Source: Rutstroemia sp. NJR-2017a BVV2
Lineage: Eukaryota; Ascomycota; Leotiomycetes; Helotiales; Rutstroemiaceae
DNA length: 64,000 bases
Assembly (NCBI GenBank): GCA_002946415.1
Contig: NJPS01000067.1
Span: 930,001 to 994,000 of the forward strand
Reading direction: 5' to 3'
Part shown: positions 12,964 to 25,105 of the stretch, one piece after another
Position numbering within the stretch: the first letter of the stretch is position 1
How the letters are laid out: every line of letters starts with the position of its first letter
Notes under the pieces: generated by a model
The model's database searches: none
Told to the model about the DNA's origin: nothing
What the model saw: the letters and a program-made list of their open reading frames with translations, nothing else
Position numbers and translations under genes: made by a program

Positions 12964-13985
12964 TCAAGCGTTGCATCTTTTCCAAGCTCTGCGAGACAGA
13001 GCGGCTTGCTCCTGTTCCAATGCAGACGTGTCCTCGGTCTCATCGTCTCCTTCGTCACTCTCTATCACCATTGCTTCGAACCCTCGTAAAATTTCGTACG
13101 ACATGTCCAGCAATGGGCTCTAATCGGGTGTCAGTCTAATCTTCAGACATTTGGATGCCAACATACGGAATCTGCAAGGCTTGGATTTCCCGCAAGGCGT
13201 GCTCTCTCTGCCCACAACCGGTTCGCTCGATCCGAAGTCGCCTGTTTTGGCAGTTAGTTTTTCTGCTCCAAACATCTGGCTTCAATTTTATCGTAGCCTT
13301 ACCTGCCCAAGAGCCCGCTTTAGCGCAAAATCTTTCTTGTCTCGAGACCATTCCTCCGCGTACTTCCAGCTATCCAGGCGTGTTGTGCAGAGGTTTATCC
13401 ACGCTTCGTCGACCGAACTCTTCGGAATTGTAGGCGTTGATGAGCCCCCCTCGTTTAGAACGCACACGTTTCGTGAGAACACACAGTATTGAAGCCTGTG
13501 GATGATGCGCCAAAAATTTCCGCGATGCTTGAGAAGTCTTAATTGCTTTCGGGCGGCCTCCAAACCAACTCTGCGGATGAAGCGTGCTCAGACGCGTCGC
13601 TCCTTTCTGCAGAATTCTTTTTGCCAGGACTACCAAAGGAGACGTAGGCATACATAAAAATAAGTAAGTCCATTGCATTGTTTTGAACGAAGCGAGGTTT
13701 GTCGAGGTAGCAAACAGTTCAGTGGTGGTAAACGAAATTCACTCACAAGGCGCCGATGACATATTTTAGCCGAATAACATACCAAATGGGAAGATTGACA
13801 GCCCTCGTTTCCCAGTCATCACCGTATAGCATCTGTCACAAACAACAAACATTGCTTGCGCAAACATACACTGGTAACACGCTCTCCACTCCTGACCCCA
13901 TATTGGGTTGCTCGTATCTATTCTAAAATTAACCTGGGCATTTGGATTGCCGTTCAAGATTTCATGTACTTGATGCTATTCACTT
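12964..13985 (-). CDS. Unassigned protein; 3' exons clear, 5' structure unresolved (possible remnant)
   Basis: Reading the minus strand, three consecutive 3' exons join cleanly. One ends at 13303 after DFALKRALGQ. The next, 13241-13167, reads ATSDRANRLWAERARLAGNP. The last, 13119-12964, reads SPLLDMSYEILRGFEAMVIE and an acidic tail ending in RAWKRCNA. The two introns (13302-13242 and 13166-13120) have GTAAGG/GTATGT donors. Upstream coding sequence includes QLRLLKHRGNFWRIIHRLQY and, at about 13957-13770, a Cys-rich piece with ACYQC and VVCDRC. I could not find one open path joining these to a start ATG; two frames stay open through 13370-13678. Either introns are missed or the 5' part has decayed. 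No family recognised. The Cys pairs hint at a small zinc-binding site. Confidence 0.4.
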
Positions 13986-14260
13986 CTTGATTATCCCGAA
14001 CGGGAGTTTGGTAACCGCACTTTCCTCACTATACCCACAGCATCAAGCTTACATAGCATGCATCCACAATCATCATTACTTAGAGTATTGAATCGTATAT
14101 CAAATGGATTCTTCGCAATCTATAAAAACACTACATACACGATAGATGCCATCCATCATGCTTTTAGTATACAACAACCTAGACGCCCCAACCATGAACA
14201 TGCATCACGTTACCAAAGATGCTAGGTAAGTGCGCCTGATATGCATGCTAACATTCCACA

Positions 14261-17239
14261 CTAGACGTCTGCTTCCGCCGTCGATTTCCTCACTCTACCC
14301 GACTCTGAATCTTTCTCCGGTACCGTGGTTCCACCGAATCCAAGCGCAGCGTTCCTCTTCCTCCTGCCCTTACGATCACCATACTTCTCGTCGAATTTGC
14401 GAATGGCGGATAAGGTGCTCATATCTTCACTGATACTGGCGCTGATTTCTTCCATTGCCTTGTCGAAGTGCTTCTTCGTAAGGATTCGCTTTTCGGGATA
14501 ACTGTATGGCTCGTCGCCAACATGCTTAGCAGCTACTTCATTTTCTTCCCTGATGCATGCCAAGGCAGCCGCGACGGAAAGATTCTTTAGATCAGATCCC
14601 GAGTAGAATGGGGTATTCTTTGCAAGCTTCGGTAGCGAGACAGACTCATCAAGGATCTCATCCTTCAGGTGGATTCTAAGGATAGCTTCACGGTCCTTTT
14701 CAACGGGGAGGTCCACGAGAAGTCTTCTTGGGAGTCGACGTAGGACAGCTTCATCGAGATCGAATGGTCGATTGGTAGCCACCATAATGAACGCAGAAAG
14801 ATCATTCATGCCATCCCATTCGCGAAGGAATTGATTGATAAGTTCACGATGGGTTGAAGAGCGTCTAGCTTCACCTCGAGCAGCGAATATGGCATCAGCT
14901 TCATCGATGAAGACAACGCATGGAGAGAGCTTCTTGGCCAGAGTAAATATCGCACGGACGTTCTTCTCGCCCTCACCAACATACATGTCATTGACTTCAG
15001 CGCCACTGATCTCCAAGACCGTCGCACCACTCTCTTTAGCAACTGCTTTGGCTAGTAGCGTCTTTCCAGTCCCTGGAGGTCCATAAAGCAGCAGACCAGG
15101 TATTTTATCAGTAGCTAGAACACCATAGGTGAAAGCCTCAGGTCGTAGTAACGATAGACTGGTGAGAGTCTTGAGTGCTTCCACTGTCTCCTTTGGAACG
15201 TGAACATCGGAGAAGGTCGTGTGGATATCTGAGGGAATGACCACACCATTGAGTAGCTTCTTTTCGTGGTTGTTGCAATTTTTCCGGATTTGTTTGAGCT
15301 TCTCTTTGGTTGTTATAATCTTCTGAGGAGTTGCTGGATTGTTCATCTCATCTAGGACATTGTTGACATCATCGTCCTCCTCTTTTAGTTCTGCTTCGCC
15401 CCAGGCATACTTCGCATTATCGCTTTCAGATAAGAAGTGCTGAGCTTTTGTAAATATTTGTCCATCGATGACATCGGGATTTTTGTCCAATCCAAGCATC
15501 ATCGTCGCGAGCCTTTGCACCCGAGGATAGGTCCAAACCGCATCCTCTAAGCCAGCAGAATATGCGGAAGCAGTATCAAGATCCTTTTCAATGTCCACCG
15601 TAATGAGTTTGTCCCCTGCTAGCTTGTTGACCATATCTTGGATGTGACGTATGTTGATGGTTCGGATCCGTAGCCTCTCATCTGATTCAAAGACTGTATC
15701 TTGCTCTTCTCTTCGATCATTAGGAACGAATATCGTTCTCTTCTCGCCTTCGACGATATCAGACTGGAGTCGCTGGATTTCAGACATTGAGACTGCTTCT
15801 TCCATAGCGGAGGTGCCCACAATCATCACATTCTGACCTCCCTGCCACCGCTTGTTGACAATTGCTCGGAGCTGATCAATGAGCTCCATGCCGGCGCGGG
15901 TTCCGGTGAGTTCTTTGTAATCCTGGACTTGTATGATGAGGTCTCTTGGGCTCAATTCTTCTTCATCACTAAGATCCCTCGCGCGTTTTAAGTCCGCTCC
16001 AGATACAAGAGCCTCCAGTATGGTCGATTTCTTCAATTCCTTCCATGAATCCTGGTTAGCTCTCATTGATTGTCTAGCTGCATTTGGATCAGTTATGACA
16101 CCAAAGGGCATTATGGTATCGCCTTGGCGTTTTTCGGAACCGCCTGCTTTCAATGCCCATCCACTCAGTCGAGTAAAGACTGCAGAAAGATCCCTCTTCG
16201 CGTCTGCTGCATTTGTGGCCCTAAACATCATTGAAGAAATATTTGTGGGCATCTTGCTTATGCTCGACGTTTCTCCGTCATCTTCCATTTCTTCAGCGTC
16301 TTCGGCCGGGGCATTTGATTCTTTGTCAAACTCTTCCAGTTTTCCTGCTATCTTCGCAGTCTCATAACCGAGAAGAGAGTTAGAAGAAGTGGTCCAGGCC
16401 AAATCTTCGTCGAGGTATGGCCCTGTGATTTGAGCCAAGTCCAGTGGGTTCAAAGTAATAAGATCCGCTTCTAATTTGGTTGCTATCGTTTCCACAATGG
16501 AGTCTAGAAAGAAGGCACTTCCGTCTTTCGGACATTCTAGATGTAACACAGGTCTCGTCAGGTTCTTATTTTCCAGCACTGTTGTAGATGGCCTCAACGA
16601 CAAGCCCGCTCTTATGGAGGATAGTATTTCCCGATAAACGTCCAGGTGCACGGTGTATTTAGCATCTTGTGTCGAACTGAGGCCGCATTCTATTATTCCT
16701 TCCACTGCATGTGCAGATTTCGCAGGTAATTCAGCATCCTCAGAGCCTTGCGAGGGGTCTACTGCTTCGTTTGTGGTGTAATATACAGCTAGAGATCCGC
16801 TTCTCTGTTCTTCTCCGAGACACTTCACGTTATTCCAAAACCAGTCTGGGAGAACGACAACTGGTAGACCTTCCGGCTGCTTTAGGCGACTTATCCTCCG
16901 AAATCCATTCCCTCTTATTCGGACCTTCTGTGTAGAATCTGGATCTTCGACATTTTCAACTGCATCGCTCGCAGATGGATTTTCGACATCTTGTTTAGAA
17001 TCATTCAGAACTCGTTCATCTGCCGCTGCCTCATCTACTACCGATGTCCCCTTACTTGTAGCATTTTGTCCTCGAGCGTCGTCTGTGCTATTGGGATCTT
17101 CTCGCGATTGATAGGATATTGCCGATTGATGGAAGGCACGTCGGGACAAAGGATACCTAGAGCCCGCGATAAGTCGACATGCCTGTCTCGAAGCAGGATT
17201 CTGAGCCGTACGAAGAGCTCGCAATGCTACAGCATGCAT
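14261..17239 (-). CDS. Mitochondrial AAA+ ATPase, Msp1/ATAD1-related
   Basis: Single exon, 992 residues from the ATG at 17239-17237; the open frame extends 11 codons upstream without an ATG. The N-terminus (MHAVALRALRTAQNPASRQA, then SRYPLSRRAFHQSAISYQSR) is a strong mitochondrial presequence. A long divergent region of about 650 residues follows. One AAA+ module fills the C-terminal third: Walker A GPPGTGKTLLAKAVA (about 718), pore-loop region EVNDMYVGEGEKNVRAIF, Walker B CVVFIDEADAIFAAR (about 770), sensor 1 VATNRPFDLDEAVLRRLPRR with arginine finger, and sensor 2 FYSGSDLKNLSVAAA. The AAA core is closest to Msp1/ATAD1 and spastin-like proteins, but those are short and outer-membrane anchored, whereas this one is long and probably imported. 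Substrate unknown. All catalytic motifs are present. Confidence 0.85.
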   Translation of the reverse strand: MHAVALRALRTAQNPASRQACRLIAGSRYPLSRRAFHQSAISYQSREDPNSTDDARGQNATSKGTSVVDEAAADERVLNDSKQDVENPSASDAVENVEDPDSTQKVRIRGNGFRRISRLKQPEGLPVVVLPDWFWNNVKCLGEEQRSGSLAVYYTTNEAVDPSQGSEDAELPAKSAHAVEGIIECGLSSTQDAKYTVHLDVYREILSSIRAGLSLRPSTTVLENKNLTRPVLHLECPKDGSAFFLDSIVETIATKLEADLITLNPLDLAQITGPYLDEDLAWTTSSNSLLGYETAKIAGKLEEFDKESNAPAEDAEEMEDDGETSSISKMPTNISSMMFRATNAADAKRDLSAVFTRLSGWALKAGGSEKRQGDTIMPFGVITDPNAARQSMRANQDSWKELKKSTILEALVSGADLKRARDLSDEEELSPRDLIIQVQDYKELTGTRAGMELIDQLRAIVNKRWQGGQNVMIVGTSAMEEAVSMSEIQRLQSDIVEGEKRTIFVPNDRREEQDTVFESDERLRIRTINIRHIQDMVNKLAGDKLITVDIEKDLDTASAYSAGLEDAVWTYPRVQRLATMMLGLDKNPDVIDGQIFTKAQHFLSESDNAKYAWGEAELKEEDDDVNNVLDEMNNPATPQKIITTKEKLKQIRKNCNNHEKKLLNGVVIPSDIHTTFSDVHVPKETVEALKTLTSLSLLRPEAFTYGVLATDKIPGLLLYGPPGTGKTLLAKAVAKESGATVLEISGAEVNDMYVGEGEKNVRAIFTLAKKLSPCVVFIDEADAIFAARGEARRSSTHRELINQFLREWDGMNDLSAFIMVATNRPFDLDEAVLRRLPRRLLVDLPVEKDREAILRIHLKDEILDESVSLPKLAKNTPFYSGSDLKNLSVAAALACIREENEVAAKHVGDEPYSYPEKRILTKKHFDKAMEEISASISEDMSTLSAIRKFDEKYGDRKGRRKRNAALGFGGTTVPEKDSESGRVRKSTAEADV

Positions 17240-17528
17240 CAGTAGGAATTCGCGCTCTCGTTCGAGCGACAAGGTTTACGAAGGTACAGGATTATGGGCG
17301 GAAGCTTCCAAATATTTCTTTAAACCCGAGATGAACCCCTCAGCCAATCACAATGTACCGAGATGCTTATTAATACGGACGCATCTGACGTTGAAGAGTT
17401 AATTCTTTCAACGTCAATATAACCTAAACGGACTAAAATTCTAGCACTCCCGGAGTATCAAGGTTGATTGTCTACTATATGGTGATTTGGGGTACTTCAT
17501 AAGTTCATATTTTGGTTCTATTTGTATT

Positions 17529-20500
17529 TCAAAAGAATGGTAGAGAACTGCGACCTACAACGTCGACTGCTAGTGCACCTTCGAGGACCTCCATCAAAGT
17601 TTGAGGACCTCGTTCGCAGCCATGATAAGCCAGCTTCCCATCATTTAGTCTCACTTGGACTTTTTCTCTTCCCCCTACCATAGTAATTGACCAGTTCTTC
17701 TGCACTTCCAGTGTCATTGCCTTCACTGCGACGTCATTTCCCACCTTTCCCAAGTCGAACCATTTGAATCTCAAATTGATGTCTAGCTCATTCCCAAAAC
17801 ATGCCATTCCGGCCTCCGCAAAGTCGTCAAAAGCTACCAAAACCTCATCCATACCAGCTCCAAAAGAAACGTTGTAATTTATAAGGTGTGGTCGACACGC
17901 ACGCCAGAACCGACAGATCACTGTGATAATTCCTTGATGATTAGGATGTATAGCTTCGATGCCATGTCCATATCGACCGTATAGACTATTGAGTCCATTA
18001 AGCATCTGCTGTAGCAAGGTGATGGTGTAGGTGATAATTCTTTCAACTGCCTGGTTACCATCAAGCAGTTTCGTAAGGCATCTACAAAGGGCAACCAAAT
18101 ATACATCGCAAATCAACCAACCTGCTCGTTCTCCAAATGCCACTTCGAGTGCTGAAGGTAACATTTCGGTAAGCAGGAACTGTAGAAAATCATGTTGGCT
18201 TCCTGCCTTTGTCATCCACGTGATGTAGGTAGCGAGAGTGTTCGGTTCCAAGAGGGAGTTGACGAGCCCGTTCCAGAGATAATAGAACAGCCTATTTCGT
18301 GTGCTTTCTAAATTTGTAGAAAGCTCGAGAGAATATCCCGTGATGCCAGCTAGGTATAATTTTGGATCATTCACCGGTGGCCAGTATGCTGCCGACCGCT
18401 GGAAGAAGAAATCGGGAAGGCGACATATGTCTCTAGAGTGCGAATGAATTTGGGAAACGATTTTTTGCACGAACAGCACGTATGATTTGTGTGCAGAGCT
18501 GCCACTGTTATGAAGGTACCGAAGTTGGTGCTCCATAGACGTCATAACGGCTGCAAGGTAGTTTGAAAATTTGGCCCTGATTGATGCTGCAGGCGTGCTA
18601 GGAAATATTGAAGACAACAGAGCTTTGTCAGAATACATTTGCTGGATCTTTTTGATGGCCCCTATCAAGGTTAGAGATGGCATGAGCTTACGATTGAAAT
18701 CCTTACCTGTGAGGAGTTGTTGATTTATCACCGCCGAGGGCTGTTGATTCAACATCTTTGTCACCATCTCATCATGGTCCAGACCTTCGACTGATACTAG
18801 GAAGTGGTTTTGCTTTAGAAGCTGACATGTCAAAATATTCTCCCAGCGAAGCAGCTGCTCGGGTTTCGAAATCGCGACTATCCATTCCAGGCCAAGATCA
18901 AAACCGGGCATTTCAAGTAAAGTCTTGTCATGCTCGACTATTTCATTGACAAATAATGGCCAAGCCACGAGTGCGGTGGTTGAATCTGCTCGGTCATTAA
19001 ACACTGCTTCTGTGTCCGAGATAAGGAAGGATTCAGATGACTACATGGGGTTGTTAGCATCGTTTACATGATGATAGATAGGAGCCACAAACCTGGAGCC
19101 CAAATTTCGTCAGGAATGAGGCTAAGTTAGCCCAACACTTCACCAAACGCTCAGTGAACGCGTAATTGATGATCCCATCAGGCGGGGTGGTACTGTATAA
19201 AGCTTCTCTAACCACACTACGGACGATTGAGGTGATCTCGTGCTTTTGATTGATAGGCTAGTTATGTTAGCAAATATGGCATCGGGGTATTTCGGCCAAA
19301 ACATACATGTAGAAAGTCGTCTACAAACTGCATTTCCTTGACAGTATCTTCAAACCCACGATCGATTCCGAATCCTTGACTATCAAACTCTTCAGCCTCC
19401 ATCTCTGACGTCGGTTGAGCTGTCAATGTTGATTCAATCATCCGTAGGCGCTGCAGGTAATAAGCAAAAATATCAATTGCGCAAGAGACCAATTCACGAC
19501 CAATCTTATCCTTCAAAGAGCCACCGGAAAGCATCTTGGCGACCACATCTGCAAAGGGGATCAGTATATTAAGTTTATACGCGCTTGAGGACTCACCAAA
19601 GTTTATCGCATGCCCGAGTGTTGTTGAATTTGCGCTTTTCATCGCCTCTATCATTCCCCTTGCCACAGCCTGAATAGAGTACACAGTACTCATTCTGTTG
19701 ATATCAATCGTGCTTTGAATGCGATTTTCTGATAGATGTCTGGAACACTGCGGTAAACTCTCTACTTGGCTTCGTGCAATGGTTTCGACTTGGAGGTAAT
19801 AGTCTAAAAGACTGTTGGAAAAGCAGTTCTGCCAAGCTAAAAATGGTTCGTACGCATCGACGCGGAAATCGGCAGGGCTACGTGATAAAACGTAACGAGC
19901 AAGATTCGTCCAAGCACGGAGGTTTATCAGGAAAGCTGCATTATGAGAAGATTCTGCAGACACGAGATTTTGTAGTAGCCCGACGGAAGGTCCGAGACGA
20001 TATGGAGCGGACCAGTAGAGAGTACAAAGAAGATCGTGATGGTTTCGTAATGATGCAAGATCATCTTGATGGATCTCTTCCTCCTTGGGATATTGCCGGT
20101 CATGATTTGGTGAAAGTCGTGCAACAAGATTTCGTATGTTCTTGGTGTCCCCTGATGCTTGCATATGCTTAATGGCAATGGCTACAAGTTTTAGGAATAT
20201 GTGAAAGCATCTTTCTTCTGGCTCAAGATCCAAGGAAGGCTCTTTATCGAGTTGTTCCAAAAATTGTGGAGATTTGTAGACATCTTCATGCCGAAGATTC
20301 GATAGCTTCATTGAAGTAAAAAAGTCAAATATAGTCTTGACGATCTCACTGCAGTTTTGCCATCCCCATTCCTGCACCAAGTAATGACAACGACCAATGA
20401 TAGCTCTGCAATAATTGTTGAAGCCTGGTGGCTGGTGAATGTTGCCTCTGTACAATTCAAATACTCTTTTAAGTAATGCTTGGACGAGGGGCCAGTTGTC

Positions 20501-23500
20501 AGATGAGAGCTTTTCGTGCGGGTTCGGTACAACTACACCGTACATGTCGAAAGCACCCAAAGGTAGCAGCGTAAACACAGAGAGCCACATGTTCTCCATC
20601 TTACTAGCGTCGTGAACTGTACTCAAGCTTTCGATCCCCAGCTGAATGTTCGTTAAATCCCAAAACGAAGCCCCTGAAATCTTGGCTGCTCCCAAAACAT
20701 GGTAAATAATTACCCAAGACTCAAGAAAATACTTGTCATTTCTTATTCCATTATCTCTCACAGAGAGATACTGCAGATCATCATACAGTTTCCTAATGTC
20801 ATCTAGGCCATGAGATAGCAGTAGTCTGATACAAAATTCAGCGATCCTCCTCAAGATTGTTTCGAAGCTAGAACTTGATGAATGCTGGACACCTCGTGAA
20901 ATTCGCAACAATCTTAAGACCAGAACCGAGAACCGAGTCATGACCTGGATTGTTTGTTTGGAATGCGTGGTAGAGTAAGACGTTCTTCCTGGATCGAAGC
21001 GGGACGAGAAATCACGAAGAATATCTGACATTCGAAGGAGATAGTCTACCTCTAGATCCGGTTTCACAAAATCGCTACTGTGCTGTACGTAGCTGACGAG
21101 GTGAGTGGTTGCTTCACCTAAATGTGATCGGCACATTGTCGGATCAGCTGGAAGAGTGACATTCAATTGATCAGAAACCCAATCAATGAATATGCCCATT
21201 TGCTCTGAGACTCGCTCATCCCAGGTTCTCCATGTGAACTCCTCATCACCTATATTCAGAGAGATGGACCGAGGGCAATCGATATAGAGTAACTCGGGAT
21301 CGGTGATTGCATCGGCAAGATGACCACTAGCGATGAAAGTCGTCTCGTGGAAGTATACTCCTGGAAGCAGAGGGATGATATCAAAATGCCTAGGGTATCT
21401 CGTCCCGAACTTGCCAAGGTTGAATAGTTTACCTTGATCAGTAACGGATGAGTTATCTTTAGCGAAGAATGACAAGACTGGGGGCTCGCTTGGTTGTCGG
21501 TAGACAGCAGCCCCAGCGTCCACACGCCTAGGAGACCTTTTACGGCGTCTTCGTTGCTTGTCTATATCAATGATAGTCGAAACAGGTATTGACGTTGAGT
21601 CGTCTTCATCCATAGGTATAGCTTCTGGGGGTGGCTGTAAAATGTCATCATCTGCCAAGAACCGGCTCATTTGCAGGTTGCTCTGCGGAACAGGACGCCG
21701 CCGCCCACGACGATATAGAGAATCAAGGCTTTTCATAGTTGACTTGAAATTTTCAGATGAAAATTGACGAGTGTACTCAATCTCAGAAGTTTCCAGTTGA
21801 GCTAGGCGAGCTGGAGGTGCTCTATGGTTCTTCGCTTTTCTCCGAACTTCACTGGAGATGGACGTTGTCCTTATCGGTGGCGGTCCTGCATGCGTTGCTT
21901 CCTCCCTAATGGTTACAAAGTCGCTAAGCGACCGTTGCCCCGTTCTAGAAACACGGATCTTTCGTCTAGCTGCAGTACTTGCCATCCCGACTCTAGAGTT
22001 CGATCTTGCTATAACCTTTGGTGCAGATATCATAGAATCCGTCTGGCGATTTCCTGAGATTAAACCCAGCGGATATCTGTTAGTACTCTCCCATCCCTTC
22101 TCGGGGATGGCTATTGCCCGAGGCTGGATCTTGCTGGATCTCCAATCTGATAGAACTGCTTGCGCATCAGCTGTATCTTCGCGAGTGGCAAGTCTAACAA
22201 ACTTGTGTGTTGGACTCTGACGACCCAGAGCCTTTCTCGAACGTGCAGTACGGGAAGCAACCTTAAGAAATTGGGGTGCGTCTGCGCCAGTAAGACCAGT
22301 TGTATCAGTATAATCAAGAATACTTAGTTTAGGGGGCGCTTTTCTTGGACGTCGTCGCTTAAGAGTGCCGGTTGCATGGGCGTTCGGAGAATCAGACATC
22401 ACTGCTAGATGTGCAGTAATTCTTGGCTGATCTAAATGCCGTCCCCCCTTCACGAGTGAAGATGTTGAGAGGATCTGTCGTTTAGTCTTCGGTTGATGGA
22501 GTGAACCCTTTGCTTTTCGTTTGCGGGAAATAGTAGGAAGCATATGGTCTATGCGATCGTCTTCCACTGCATATCCCAGATTTGAGCCTGGGAGCAAAGG
22601 AGAGGTCTCGAATGGGTCGTAAGGCGCAATGCTTTGATTTTTGTCCGAGTTGTCATCGCTTTCATCGGATTCGATAAATAACATCCGGCTTGTTGAATCA
22701 TTCTGTGCCGAGGAAAGGGTCTGTCTTCGTATTGTGGGACGTGCAACACCAGCGCGAACATTCTCTAGCTCACGAATATCACCGCCTTGTAGCTTTTGCT
22801 CTCGGGGCCGCGTGTCTCTTTGATCAAGCCTTAAATGAGAAGCAGGTAGCACATGCTTGATCTTCTTCTTCAATCTGCGGAGCATTGCTATTTCATCATC
22901 ATCTGATGATTCAGAAACGGAAGATAAAAACCGGTCCGTGACTGTTGGAGGAACAGGGTCTTCATCATCTGAGACTAGGTTGAGTGGTGATGTGCCTTCT
23001 GGCGTCTTGGTACTTGTCGCTGGAGTAAGTGCTTCAGGTACCATCTGAAAAGTTGGTGAGCTTTGATCAAGCCATGGGGAGGTAGAAATATTGGAGGAAT
23101 TTGAGAGGACCCGGGATATCGGTCTGCGCGTATTAGCTGATCTGATGGGAGGTGAGCTAGTTGGAGAAGATTCAGGAAAATCAAATATGTTCCGTTCCCT
23201 AACATTGACTTCCGACCCACGGTGTTGTGTTTGTAGAAGAGATGGCTTGGGTAGATTGATACGATTCTTGTTTGTGTAAACACGCTTTGATGATTTGGAC
23301 TTTGACTTTGACTTTGATGTCATGTCGACATGCGAGTTTCGAAAAAGGTCAGGAAGATCCGGAAGTTCCTGATCACTGTCGCTATTAACGTCGTGACCCG
23401 CATTGCTAATCTCGACATTGTTGTTCCTATGAATTTCATCGTCTAGGGCCGGCGAAGCGGATACTGGCGGGGAACTTCTATCTAAGTTCATTGCATGACT

Positions 23501-24391
23501 GTCTTGCGTGTTGCCATATTCGGCATCAACATCTTGAAACTCGGTATCCTGGGAATCTTGTTCTTGAACCGGCCGTGTCTTACGATTCGGCCTGTCTTCA
23601 GCCTGGATAAATTTAACAGGTTTGAGATGCGAATCTTTCATTCTTTTCTCGTATTTCATCTGCTCAATGAGAAAAGGATGTATCTGTTCGGGCCTTCTTT
23701 CTCGTAAATTTCGTCTCCTAGGAAGCTCTGGTGTGTAAAAATCCGCTGAATTTAGCGGAGGATCTGGTAGTCGTACTGACTCAAGATAGCTAGGTGTAGA
23801 TAGCTGAGGACTAGGCGTATGTGCTCTTTCGACTCGAGTTGACTGAATGGATTCGGCGACGCGAGTATTCACAGCCGAATTTGAAGTTATAGTCAACTGG
23901 GTACTTGGAGGCGAAGAAAGAATGCTAGATGCAGGAGACGTTGCCCTCACCCAACTTCTAGAGACTTCATCTTGTTCAACCAAAGGTGCTTCGGACTGGG
24001 AAGCTGGATTCACGGAGTTTCCGTTCGCCTCATTCAACGTCGGTCTTTCATCTTCCTCCTGGCCCAGCAGACCCGCATCACAAGTGTGCTCCACATTCTG
24101 CATTGAATGATCTTTCTCTACCAACTTCTCTGTGAATGAAGGAGATCCAAGCAAATCTACAGAAGAGGCTCGCGATGAGCCCTCAGCTCCAACTCCTTCC
24201 TGTTCTCGCAAATCCGCATGCCCTTGCCTAACCTCGGTCTCATCCTGTGTGTCGAATTCATCGCTAAGGTCGTGAAGTTCGTTGTTTTCGTCGGTAAATT
24301 GCCGTATTGACTCGATAGTATTTTGGGAGTTGAGGTCGTCCTCCTCATCGGAATCAGGCACTATCCCGATCTCCTTCCAGTTTATTGCCAT
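17529..24391 (-). CDS. MMS22: DNA-damage response protein MMS22/Mus7
   Basis: Three exons, 24391-19307, 19257-19093 and 19040-17529, total 2253 residues. Both introns are short (49-52 bp) and phase 0; the join reads VDDFLH-PINQKHEITSIV and FGLQ-SSESFLISDTEA. The N-terminus MAINWKEIGIVPDSDEEDD is the conserved opening of filamentous-fungal Mus7/Mms22. About 900 residues of disordered, Ser/Asp-rich sequence with SSDDDE-like acidic clusters follow, then a helical C-terminal half with the Mus7 family block from about 1000 (PVLSFFAKDNSSVTDQGKLF, then YPRHFDIIPLLPGVYFHETT). Mms22 is the substrate adaptor of the Rtt101-Mms1 cullin ligase in yeast and protects stalled replication forks; S. pombe Mus7 acts in the same process. 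Nuclear. The start lies 254 bp from the divergent small membrane gene. Confidence 0.9.
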
Positions 24392-24645
24392 TAATGTTAA
24401 TTAGCATACTTGGACAGTATGAATTTTGCCGCACGCCGATATGCTTGCACGAATTTGAGGTTGACGCGACGAAGAAAGCACTTTACGCGACCAAAATACG
24501 GTGGCCTAGATCGAGCGATGAAATTACAGGTTCCCGTACCAATGTGCACAATTAATTTTGTATTTGGTTTCCGCAAGTCGACAGCTCAATGGATTAGTAA
24601 CTATTTTATGGAACTATTTGAGATATATCTTGAGAAGGTATATTA
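24392..24645. promoter_or_regulatory. Bidirectional promoter of MMS22 and the small membrane-protein gene
   Basis: 254 bp separate two divergent ATGs. Both promoters must share this stretch. No known binding site was recognised with confidence. Confidence 0.5.
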
Positions 24646-25105
24646 ATGATGAGCAACACCCGAGGCATCTTCCCACTCTTTTTGGCTACAGCCTTCGGTA
24701 TTGCAAATGGTATGTGATCACCAAGCCATTGTGCAATTGTCGAATCAGTAGCTAAGTACTTAGGTGTATGGGTATTTGGCCCAGCTCTGAAAGAACAGAG
24801 AGAGCAAAAGGATGAGGAGCTGAGGTGGGTAGAATGGTGATAGGTCTCATGGCTGTATAGGGCTAAGGACAATTAGGAAAGCATTGGCAAATCCAGTCGA
24901 AACTCCACAAGGAGAAGCACTGAGACAAGCAGAAGTCGAAACAAATCGCGCTGCTGTAACGGAGGCTACTTTACATCCCACCGGGACATCGAATTCATGG
25001 TGGTCCTCCCTCGGTTTCTGGTCAAGTGCACCGGATAGCAAGAGGATATCTACTGTAAAAAGGAAAGACGATGGGTCTTCCACCGGGACGGAACGCGATG
25101 GTTGA
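24646..25105 (+). CDS. Small single-pass membrane protein, unassigned
   Basis: Three exons, 24646-24709, 24752-24824 and 24877-25105, give 121 residues (or 120 if the second of two adjacent ATGs is used). The introns are 42 and 52 bp with GTATGT/GTGGGT donors. Joined sequence: MSNTRGIFPLFLATAFGIAN, then AKYLGVWVFGPALKEQREQK, DEELRKALANPVETPQ. Residues about 7-32 form one hydrophobic segment followed by charged helix, the pattern of a small N-terminally anchored protein of mitochondrial or ER membranes. The C-terminal half (TSNSWWSSLGFWSSAPDSKR) is low complexity with Trp/Ser. I do not recognise the family. The precise splice phase restoration over two introns makes this a real gene in spite of its size. 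Confidence 0.7.

Noticed and set aside
15933..16367. 144-codon plus-strand open frame
   Set aside because: Lies antisense inside the AAA ATPase coding sequence; Ser/Leu-rich composition is the mirror of the real frame.
19774..20172. 132-codon plus-strand open frame
   Set aside because: Antisense to MMS22/Mus7 exon 1; no motif.
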